From contig CM019075.1 in the NCBI GenBank assembly GCA_009667805.1, positions 17,042,376 to 17,106,375 of the forward strand: a DNA stretch of 64,000 nt, written 5' to 3'. Each line of letters opens with the position of its first letter. Positions within the stretch are counted from its first letter, which is position 1. The position numbers and the translations under genes were made by a program. Source of the DNA: Leptobrachium leishanense. Lineage: Eukaryota > Chordata > Amphibia > Anura > Megophryidae. Below are positions 1-12,000 of this stretch, piece by piece. The notes beneath the pieces were generated by a model. It did no database searches and was not told the origin of the DNA. It saw nothing but the letters and a program-made list of their open reading frames with translations.

Positions 1-38
1 TCGCTGGGTCCAATGGCTGGTACAATTACAGGCATCAG
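1..38 (+). CDS. lgmn: lgmn exon fragment with [12 protein letters not shown]
   Basis: Codons run from base 3 to 38 and are followed by the donor gtactg. The residues match the start of the mature legumain core; the second Asn of NGWYNY corresponds, by my count, to catalytic Asn42 of the human enzyme. The 5' part of this exon lies outside the window. Confidence 0.93.
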
Positions 39-3000
39 GTACTGTTCGGTTTCATCAATATTGTCAATTAATTCAGGAAATCTGTTTACACCCACCCGTC
101 TGTCACAAAATATATATAATCTTTATTATTTTTTGGCAAGTTATGTTTTTCTCCGGTGATGGCAATATTAAATATATCCCTATTAACATTTTGCTAAAGT
201 CCACTTATCTGTATGTGTTTAGGGTTTTAACCAATAATTTAAAATCCTTGAGTTGGATAAATGTTGCACTGCAGGAACGTTACGTTAATGTGCTGCATTG
301 TTTATAAAACTTGCAGTCCAAACCGCAAACTACCCCGTTTTAATAAATTGAATAGGTAACACACAATGGGTGCAAAAAGATACTTTTTTCAGTACCCTGC
401 AGTTTCTGACACCCAGGGCTTCGCAAAACCTGCCTGGACCAGGAATTAAAGCGTCCAATCAGGAACCACTCCTTCTGCTCCTCACAGGTGGAGCTTTACA
501 GTTTACCCTGCCCAGGAGGGGTTAATAATGGTAATGGGAGCAATTCAGCCCTCATTTATAAAACGAGCATCTTCTTTGGGGTACTGTAGTCTTCATGCCG
601 GTGATTCTTTCCTGGTAATGCCTTTCACATTTTAATATCCAACCCTTTCAGGAGATCAGGCACTTTATTTATTTATTTATTTATAAAGGATTTTACCAGG
701 AAGGATACATTGAGATTTCTCTCGTTTTCAAGTATGTCCTGGGTTCAAGTACATTGAAGTGTTACATTTACAGAAATACAAAGTAATACAATGTAAGATA
801 TTAACAACACAAATATACAGATTAACAGAAAATAAATATGTAGGAAATATAGTCACTAGGTTACATGTTTACAGGTGCATTCTGTATTGAGGTATGTTAG
901 TAGGGAAATTTTGAGTGACTTAAGACTGGAAGATTTGATGGTGTCTGGGAGGTTATTCCATAATTGTGGTGCTCTGTAGGAAAATGAGGACCGAGCCACT
1001 GTCTTTTTGTATTGTGGTATTGCAAGTAAGGTGCTGGTCCTGGATCGGAGGTTATAGGATGAGGGAGCTGCTGGGGGAGCAGTCTATTCAGGTAGGGTGG
1101 CAGCTTCCCAGAGATGCTCTTAAACACCAGGCTGGAAAGGTGAAGGGTGCGTCTGGATTCTAGCGATGGCCAGTTTAGCTCTTTTAACATGTCACAATGG
1201 TGGGTCATGTAGTTACATTGTAGCGCAAAGCGGCAGAATGAGTTATACAATGTAGTAAGTTTATGAAGGTGTGTTTGCGGGGGGCGGCTGCATACACTAC
1301 ATCTCCGTAATCAATAGCCGGCATAAGCATTTGCTGTACAATCTGCTTTCTTACCGCGGGACTCAGGCAGGATTTGTTTCTGTACAGGGCACCTAGTTTG
1401 GGGTAAAGTTTAGATGAGAGTTTTTCGATGTGGGGCCAAAGGATAGATTAGGGTCCAACCACATACCTAGATATTTGAGAGAAGTGACTGTGGTCAGTGT
1501 GCCATTTGATATTGTCCCAACACATAGATGGGGATTTTGCAATTTGTGTAGTTTAGGTGCTGTTCCAAAGAGCATCGTTACAGTTTTGTCAGTATTTAAA
1601 AAAAGTTTGTTGTTTTTGATCCACTTTTCTACCTCTGTGAATTGTTCTTGCAGCACGGCCTCCAGCTGCGGGAGATTTGGTTTGCTGGTATAGATCAGTG
1701 TCGTCTGCGTACATATGTACAGTTGAGGCTTTGCAGACGTTGGGCAGATCATTTATGAATATTGTGAATAGCAGGGGCCTAGTATTGAGCCTTGGGACAC
1801 CGCAAGTGACTGGGAGCGGGAGGGAGGAGCTGCCAGAAATTGACACATATTGTGATCGGTCGGATACATATGATTGAAACCAGGTTAGCGTGCGATCACC
1901 AATGCCAGAGTTTTTAAGTTTTTCTAACAAGATGCCATGGTCTACCGTGTCAAAGGCCTTGGCAAAATCAAGGAAGATGGCTCCAGTTAGGTTTCCTTGT
2001 TCCATCCCAGCTGGATATCATTGCAGACTTTTAAAAGGGCGGTTGTAGTTGAGTGATTTGGACGAAAGCCTGATTGATCCGGGGTTAAGTAGTTCCAATA
2101 TTGATAATAATCACGTAATTGTGTGTAGACACATTTTTCCAAGACTTTTGACATTACAGGGAGCAACGATATCGGACGGTAGTTGGATACCAAAGTACTG
2201 TCACCACTTTTATGGATAGGTACCACTCTTGCAGTCTTCCAGAGCTTGGGTATGTATCAGTCGCCAGTGACTCATTTATTAGGGTTGCGACAGGATTTGC
2301 AATTGCTGGCGCACTGATTTTCAGCAGCATTGCTGGTATTTGATCAGGTCCAGACTGGTATTTCATTTTTTGCTTACGGAGAAGTTTAGTATGACACTGA
2401 CAGGCACTGGTCTAAAACTGAATTCCTGTCTGATACAGGGACTTTGCACAGTTGGGGGGCCTGACCTGCATGAGGCCTCTCTGATTGCATGTCATTTCCT
2501 AGCTTGGCAATCAAAGTGGTGGCACATCCAACAAAATAATCATTAAAGGCATTTGCTACATCTAGGGGGTGTTGCAGGGTTTGGTTGTTTACTTTGACAG
2601 CAGCTGGCTGGGAGTGGACTGGGGGTGCTTGTATGTTACTTATGGTTCTCCAAAAGTTTCTAGGGTTTGATATGTTATTGTTTAGATTTTCATTGAAGTA
2701 ATGGGCTTTGGCCATTTTTGTTTGTTTTGTGCATTCATTCCGACATTTTCGGTATTCGTAGTGATCGTTCATGGAACCAGTACTCTTGAAATTTGACCAC
2801 CGTGAATCTCTAAGCTGGTACATTAGTGTAAGATCAGCTGTAACCCAGGGGAGATGAGTCCCTTTTACTCGCACTTTACGCAGCGGGGCATGGGAATTCC
2901 AGACTTGCAGGAGCTCAGACTGAAAGTATTCAACTGCACAGTCTAGGTCTGGGATTAGGTTTAGCCTGTACCAGGGGAGCTGTTTGAGATCACTTAGGAA

Positions 3001-6000
3001 GGATTCAAGAATAAATTTCTTGAAAGACCTGGTGGTTATTACCTTTGGGGAGATTTCAAGGCCTTAATTTTGCGCACGCAGTACACTAGACAATGGTCAC
3101 TAAAGCTATTAGCAAGAACGCCTGCCTCCTGTATTCTATCAGGAGATGAGGAGAGAATCCAGTCCAACAAGGTATGGTTAGGGCTTTTCATATTAATGCG
3201 AGTGGGGGAGGAGATTAATTGAGTTAGCTGCAAAGTTTTAAACAGCGAGCAGTGTTTATTGTTTTTTAGGATTTAGCCAATCTGTATTAAAATCGCCGAG
3301 GACCAGCAGTTCACTTTTTTGGTTTTGGGCAAGTAGGTTATTAAGGATTTGAGATATGTCAGAGAGGGAGTGCACTGGAGAGCTCTGGGCGATAGAACCC
3401 AGCAACAATGATTGATTTACTGAATGGGATCTCAATTATACCAGAGAGAAATCAAAGGTGACAGGAGAGCTAGAAGTCTGTAAGGGGGTGAACTTTATGG
3501 ACTCCTCAACATAAATAACAATTCCCCCTCCTCTCTTTGCTCTGTCTTTTCTAAAACATGAATACCCCTGTATTGATATGGCAGAGTCTGGTACTTTTGG
3601 GGTTAACCATGACTCTGTGAGCACAATGATTTTGGGTTTGTAATAGCAACACCAAGCCTGAAGCTCATCCAATTTAGGGAGTAAACTGCGGATGTTACAG
3701 TGCACAAATGAGAGGCCTTTTTTAGTGGGGAGACTAAAGGTTGTGTCACCTATAGGACCAGGGTTAGTTTCCACATCGTTTGCCAGGGAAAGTAGCAGAA
3801 TAAATAGGAATTTGGACAGTGTTTTCTTTTGATAATGTGGTTGCAGAGTTTTAAATCTTTGTGTGGGGGTAGGAGGGCTGGATTTTAACACTCTCCACCA
3901 GCACTCAGCTGATAGGTTAAAAGAACTGAGCAGGCTGTGGTGTATTGGCACTGGTTTTCCATCCTGGGGCAATTGGAAAGGTGTATAGAAGGAGAGAGTA
4001 GCTTTAGAGAGAAGGGATGATAAAGAAAGAGAAGCAATAGTGGGATAAACATTGTAGTGAAAGGTGTTGGAGGTGAGTAAACAGGAAATAGAGGAGGTAC
4101 CAGAGTAAATGGTGTAGGTTGCTGCGATATCACATGATCAATTAGTTGGGTATATATCAAATGAAAACCTTGGGGTGGGCGGGAGCAAAGTCCAGCTGGA
4201 TGAGGGTACTGAGTTGTTCTGTGCAAGGGCCTGGTGCAAACACTGAGTGAGGTTGGGGTGTGTGCTGAAAGAAATCAAGATTGCAAAATAGCATCACTTT
4301 GAGCAGCTTGTCTTGCGTGTCATCCAGAAATTTGATACAAAAGTGTCGTTATTGATCCTGAGAATCCCGCAGACTTTACGCAGAGTCTTAAACATATTTC
4401 TTATTTTTACTATAGTGTTTACTTATTGACACTAGGGTTTTTCAGCTCCATACAGGTCTGTATTTACATTTCCTTAAAGGGATAAGGTATTTAAAATAGA
4501 AGCCCCCCCCCTTTTTTTTTTCTCAAATAACTGGGCAGGTGCTGCTGACAGCCTTTGCCCATGTTTTTTCTATTCTAGGCGATTTAACGCCCCCTTTCCC
4601 CCTTGGTGCTTGCAGCTCCTCTTCTGAAACCAAAAGCCCCTGTAGCTTTGCTACGCAATTCACCTGGCTATACAAATTGAGTAGCATAGTGTGGTGTAGT
4701 TGTGCTGGCTGCCAAAGGGGGAAGTGGGTGTTCTTTGGCGGTTGGCAGTTGACAGTTGGTCGTCCATTTTGTCTGCCAGTTGAGGCTGACTAGTGACGCA
4801 GCCAGTTGCTGTTATAGGAACCTGTATGCTTAGTTGTTAATAAACCTATTAATGAAAACCCAAGACCTCTCGTATTATCCAGAACACTACAGTGGCGACG
4901 AGGATGGGATCCAGAACACTACACATAGGATCTGTAAATTGAGCATCACTTGACTTGAGCACTTTACGTACACAAGTTCCGTAATGGGTCGGAGCTGCGT
5001 GCGCATGAACAGATCCGATCCATCGGCTGCCTCTAGGAAAGCCTGCTACAGCAGGTGGGTCTTCTGTGACATCTTCATGCTGTCTGTGTGCTGTCGTCAC
5101 TAGTGACCGATCTGGTGCAGCCAGGAAATCCTGGCTGCTGGCAACGTTGGTGGGTGAAACGCCTTTTGCGTCAAATGTTTACCCAAACGTGACAGGGGGC
5201 ACTCCTCACATCCCAACTGCTTTAAAACACTAAAGTGGTCAAGATGAATAGTGTCACTGTATAATAAAGCTGTGTGACAGGAAGCACGGCACGGTTATGA
5301 ATGGGGGAAGCATGTGAGACGAGGCATTTTACATCCCTCCGTTCAGGTTATAACCCCCGGGAAATGGTGTATTGCAGTTGGGCGCGTTTTGGATTTGTGT
5401 TTTTGGGTCCCTAGGGTTGGGATAATGGTAAGAGTAGGCCAGTATCCTAGCGCCCTGGATCGCTGATCAAAACGGGGTTGTCCAAAACCAGGTTTTAACC
5501 CCTTAAGGACCAAGAGTCTTTAAAGTCGATGTGTTTGTGACATAACAGTTACTCCATTGGTCCTTAAGGGGTTAAATCACAGGCCCATCAAACGGCCCGC
5601 CGAGCCTTAAAATGGGGAAGCTGATGTGGGTGAGTGAATACCCAGCTAAGAGATGGAGGCCAACATTTTTCTACTTGTCCTGATCACTGTTGCCGTGAAC
5701 CGGTTTTGCCTTGTGGAAATAAAATTTGCCTAAAAGCAAAGCAACCGCAGTGCTGCTGTCTTTATTGCCGTAGATGTGGTTAAAAAGGAGCGCTGTCATT
5801 CACATTAGGGCTTGAAATACTGGTGATTTTTGTAAACCTGGCTTTCATGTATCTCCAGAGGAGACATGGTACAGCAGGTTTTAGATTTCAAAATAAAAGG
5901 TTTAATGAAACCACGTCATACCAACGTTTCAGTCCACGATGGGACTTTCCTCAGGAAATATAAAGCCTCCGTTATGCATTATACGTCAGCTCCTGAAGAA

Positions 6001-9000
6001 AGTAATTTTATTAAAAGTAGTTGTTTACGTTTCAGTGTTTTGGTGGTTTTTTTTGTTACTTGAATTTATTGCAATCTCCAGGAGTGCAGATTCTCCTACT
6101 TGTGTGCTAGAGATCTAGCTGTCCAGCAATTCCTGCACTCAGGTGATCAATTATAATCCAAATATTATGACAGGCAATTAAAGTTCACAAATTTATAATC
6201 TGCGTGATTACAAACCTTAAAGTTACTAAGCTCCATTCAAATCTTTGAAGGATTGTTTAGTTCACATGGAAGCCAAAACTTTGGACATTTATTGTTTGAT
6301 TAAATTAAATTAGTAAAATTTTTTATATAAAATGGAACAACTCGGTCTCTTTGAAACATTTCTTCGGTTATACAGATTACAAATACCTGACCTTTCCACT
6401 GGTTTGGAATATTATAGTTTTAAAGATAATTATATATAGTGTATATGTTACGGTTAAAGTCCGAAGTGCGGTTGATTTTAAGATTACCCAGGTAATCCTG
6501 ACATTACCCAAAACCGTCGGGTAAAGCTGCAAAAAAATAAAAAATTCTGTCTTTACCCAGGTAATTTTAGGTCTAACCAAGAGCTGGAAGAACTGAAAAA
6601 TTCGCACTTTACCCGGATTATCTGCAGACTGTCCAACCCCGTGTGGTTAAAACCAAATTTTGTTATGGTTTTATAGTCTGAAGCTTTACCTGGGTAATCT
6701 GAGCACTATCCACATCTTCACTTGGGTAATCTGCAGAGCATCCAACCCCCTTGGGTAAAAGTGAATTTTGCTATTGTCAAAGGATATTCTCAAAAAGGCA
6801 GAAGACCAACATTAAAATGTATTAAGGAATATACAGAGTAACAGGATATGTATGTTAGAAGAATGTTAAAGAGTAACACAATATTATGTGTCATGTGTTC
6901 TATATCATTTATAAAACATAATAGACATTAGGTTACTCTTTTATAATATCTTCAGAAGTAGATTTTAAGACATTTAGCACAGAGCAACATGACGGTTATT
7001 TAGTGTGGTATGTGACTGGATACATTTTGGTTTAAAAAAAAAAAGTTTTGTTATTGGTCTGTTAAGTTTGCAGCTTTAACCAGGTAATCCTCGGAATTCA
7101 GTCAGCTGTAACCTGCTGAAAACCGGAGTGTGTATATATAGGCGTTTGGATACTTTGCAGTTTACCCGGAAAAAGTCTGATGTTTAATTTCTCATCAGAC
7201 TTTATCCAGCAACACTAGGGAAGGGCTCAAAATTTCCACTCGCCTGCTCGCAGTTGGTGAGTGGAAATTGAGGTCTTGTGGAAATGCACACGCAGGCTGG
7301 GTATACATGTATCTGGGGTCTGGGTATACATATATCTGGAGTCTGATGTCTGGGTATTAATGTTGTTTATTTTTGTAACTTTATTGTGAATAAAACATTT
7401 AACAGTGTAATTTCATAATAGTTTGAGGTTGTGTTTAGGGATTAGGTGGGTCAAGTGGTGGCGAGTAACATTTAAGGCCTGGCTAATAGCTTTAGGACTT
7501 GAAATTTTGAGTGCTGCGCTAGGGTTATGTCGGTTTTACCTGGGTAATATCCTTTTCACCCGGGTAAAACACAGCAGAAAGCCAGGGTACCTAGAGGCCT
7601 CTGGATACTTTGCAGATGACCCAGATAAAGTCCGAAATTTAATTTCACATCAGACTTTTGCTAATGACGCTTGGGTTATGTCAGGATTACCCGGGTAATC
7701 CTAAAACTAACCTCACTTCGGACTTGAACCGTGACATCCTTGGATTTCTCTATTGTGTTGTGAAATATTTATTGTTGACACAACGGATTTGTCTACTTAG
7801 CCTGTTACACCAGTTTCAGTGTCATGGGTTGTTTTTTGTTTTTTTCGGATCATTTCCTGTTCACCAGATGTCTGAGGTTGCTCTTCTGTTTCCAGTCCTG
7901 TCACACGTCATGTAAGAAGTGCATCGCGGGATGGACTGTGTTCCCGTTCACAACCGTAACATCTGGATGTGCATCTTCTTGACCTCTTGGACAAGTTATC
8001 CCCCTTGACCGTTATCCTGAGTGTGACTTGGGGTTAACGTTCAGTGCTGAAAGCGGTATCCCCGAGCCACGCTCGGGCTGCATACATACCTGTCCTGCGC
8101 TCCCTTGCTGACCGCGGCGCTCGCATTCTCCGGCGATTGCAGTGTTTTTCTTCCTGCTTTCTTTCTCGCGAGAAGGGAACAGCGAGGGAGCGCAGGTTCA
8201 GGTAATGTATCCAGCCCCGAGTGTGGCTCAGGGTTACCACTTTCAGCACTGAAAGTTAACAACAACCCGCACAAATACCGCTAGGGGGCTGAAAAGAATT
8301 GTAACGATTCTGACATAGAAGTTATGTCAGAATCATAATGCCAGGGAGGTTAAACCAGAGCATGACCGTGCCAGGTGCCCTTGGCTGCTTGGATTTGCCT
8401 GGGCTAAACTACATAGAAAATGTTGACTTGTCTCCGAAAAATACTTCTGGCTCCTACGCATGACATTTCTATGACCAAACTGGGGTTAAACAAGCAATAA
8501 AATTTAATTACAGTCCAAAATTGTGTTGGTATGACCCAAAAGTGCTGGGTTAAACTGCCAAATGAAAATTTCTGGCTTTACCCAGGTAATCTGGACCAAC
8601 CATCCCCCTTTAAAAGGGCTTTTTAAAGGGTTAGGAGTTGGCAATGGTAACAGATAATCCTAGGTTTTGTGTCGTCGGTGAGCTATTCAAAACCCTTAAC
8701 TCACATTGACGTTGTTTGCGTAGAGCGTGGTTTAACGTGGTGATGTCTGACTTAATTTTTGGGCTTTACACAAAGCTGCTGGGCGATGTTGGGTAAATTA
8801 CTTGCCATCTATCCCATTTTGGTGAATTAAACCGTAATCCCCACAAATGCCATGTTTGATCAGAGCCTGGCGCCCATCACATGCACGCCATTACTGCCTG
8901 AGTTATTTTTAGCTTTAGAGTGCAAACACTCGAGACTTAAGGGCCCTCACAGGCAGCTATGAAATGGCTTCATTGTTCTGCCAAATTACATTGATTTTTA

Positions 9001-12000
9001 AATGTCAAGGAGATCCCTGTTTAAAGTCTTGTACTCTGTGACCTCTACTGACGCCACAAAATGCTCTGTCCCGACTTTCCCAATGCATTAACCCAGTGGG
9101 TGCTGGCTGTCGTGAGGCGTTCTCTCCCCAGGTGGACATGTTTGCGAGGGGGGGAGAGAGATAAACAGCGCTAATGTTCGTGAGTTTTTGGTTGGGTAGG
9201 GCACCTGTTTTCAAGCCAGGGTTTCACATGTGGCATGCATGTGAGCCCTGCCTGCAGCGTGGGGATTAACGCACTAGAGTATAATATTTCAGGGTTACAT
9301 CCCCTGACATTCTGAATTTTGTCTGTTTTTTCCCTCACGTTTACCATACAACTTAGGCTAGGGTCAGACAAACGCATTTTTCACGTCTACCGTCAAAAAG
9401 TGCGTTATGTCCAAATGCATTTTTTTCAAGGAAGACGCGATAGTGGTCATACGATGCGCAATTTCGGGCGTTTTTTTTTTTTTTTGACGGAGCTATAAAA
9501 AACAAATGGACGTGATGTTGGCCGGACATGTGCAGCGTCTGACGTCTCCTAATCACGCACACACGCCGCTATACCGAAGCAGCGCATTCTGTGCGTCAGT
9601 ACTAGCGGTTCCACGTTCTCAAAAAAATGCGTTCGTTTGCCGCTTTCGTGCGGCGTACTTCATATATTGACTGTCATTGGACGTCATTTGCTGCTACTAC
9701 GTCTATAATAAAGTGCGGCTCAACGCCCTTTCGCAGTGAGTTCGTCTGACCCCAACCTTAGGAGCCAGGAATTAGACTACACGTGTTAAGGAGCCAAACG
9801 TTGTTTTCTACATTGACTATTGTAGAATAATAACGAATTTTAGGATCAAAGTGAATAATGCATTTTTTTTCCCCCTCCTGAGTCCATGCAATCTCTGTAT
9901 TCACCCTGAATATAGTCTAATATTATATTTAGAGGCCATGCTATCAAACCATAATCACAATTTAGCGTCTGTTATCCCAAGACCTGCACTGCGCTCTCTG
10001 AAGCCATGTACATTTTCCATTAATGTATCCCTCAGGCAAAGATACCAGCACTTTTCCACCACTTTCCTTTTTGATAGGCTTCCAGAATCCGGTTTTCCTG
10101 GACACGCTTAACTTCTGCATGCCAATGGGCAGCACATGATTAACGCAGCCCTACAATATGTAGTATCATATGGTGCAGGTGAGCGATCCCAGATGGATCC
10201 GCCTTGATTAGAAAATGGATTTCCTTCCTAAAGCATATGAATTAAACATCTTGTAGGGCAGCTCTTCCTTCAAGCCCCCTCTGTGTGAAATTGTATTGCG
10301 TGCAGGAAAACCTGGCCGATCTGACAACTTTCTGCTTAACCCATGAAATGGTAATCGGTCCCTTCACTCAAGGCCACAATCTGTGCTTTATCACCCCCAA
10401 ACACGTCCCGTTCTGCCCTCCTTTCAGACATTTATTATACATGTGCTACACCATATTGAAACTTAATAAAAATGGCGTAAAAACAAAAAAATGCACAGAA
10501 AAAGGTGTAAATGCGAAAATAACGTAGTGTAAAAGAGCTGCTTAACGCAAGGAATTCTGGCCCCCTAAACTAAAATTTGTTGTAACCCCGGTCCATATAG
10601 AGATCTATGGCTACGGTGTTTCCATACTGGCTACGAAATTCAATTAGAAATTTCTAAACTCAAGCAGAACCTACAATGAGATAGACCCGGCCCGGGATCC
10701 TCGTAAAAGCGAATTAAATGCATAATATGTGCGTAAACAGTCTCTGCTGGCCACATTCACAGAAGTGAACGCGTGAGTCTTTGGGGAAGTTGTGGCTTTT
10801 CTCAGTTTTCCTGACGATGGAGATGGAGACCAGGAGCCCCGTGCTCTGTATTAGTCATTTTTGTAGTAAGCGGCTCGTCCTGTGACTCTCTCCTGCGTCA
10901 GGAAGTGTTAACGACTCCTAGCTTGGCATGCAACCTAATGATCCTGGCATGACCACAGGGGCATCACTCATAGATGGCACATGCCTATGTAGGACAAATT
11001 TAATATCAAACTCAAGAGCCTGTAGAAAAACCTAGTAGCCAACTGGACACTTTTTAGGAGCCAGATGAAGCAATATATATTAAAATTGCCTTTTTCCTGC
11101 AGGCGGATGTGTGCCATGCCTTCCAGATAATCAAGAGAAATGGGATTCCTGATGAACAGATCATTGTTATGATGTACGATGACATTGCAAATAGCCAAGA
11201 GTAAGTATTACCGCTGTAAAGCAGGCAGGATCTCGGGCGGGGGGGGGGGGTAAATGTGGGTGTACATATCTATACATCTATTTATTCCAAAAATAAAAAT
11301 TTTTGTATTTTGACCATTGTGACGGAACCGTTCTTTTCCGCCTGTCCTGACTCTCCAGACACCCCTTCATTGCAGTCAGCCCGGCTACTGGGAGCGCTGT
11401 CCTCAGCGCCTCGAGCCGCTTGACCCGCCTGCTTCTGTTTCTCTGCCCTGGAGCCGTTAGGAATTTCCAGAAGGCCGCTCTGTGCCTTCTGAGGTTGAGT
11501 GTAGTGTAGCTGAATAAAACACCAGACGCGGCTGTATGCTTTAAAACAGGATTCTCTCTCTGAGCTCTTTAATGAACAAAAACGCCACAACTTATACTGA
11601 GATCCAACATCCATAATTTGCATAAATGACATACATCGTCCTACTAAAATGCTAATTACATTATGTCAGGTATTTACAATAAACATTCTTTAGCCTTTAG
11701 CTCACACAACATTTACATGATCTATTCTAACACATCAGATTAAAGACAAACACTATCCCAGACTTCTTGAATCAAACATGCAGCCAGATCTTTATCAGGA
11801 AAAGCCCTGTTGCATAAATTACACAGCAGTAAAGCTTGTTTGCCGGCTACACAAAAACACCTTTACCTACAGGAATAGAAGTGTATTTAAAACTAAAGCT
11901 ATGCCATTTTACACTAAACTAATTTAAAATAAAACCAAACTATGTAAAATATATTTAAAATCACACTAGATAAATGAACATAAAGTCTCTTGGGGTTTGA

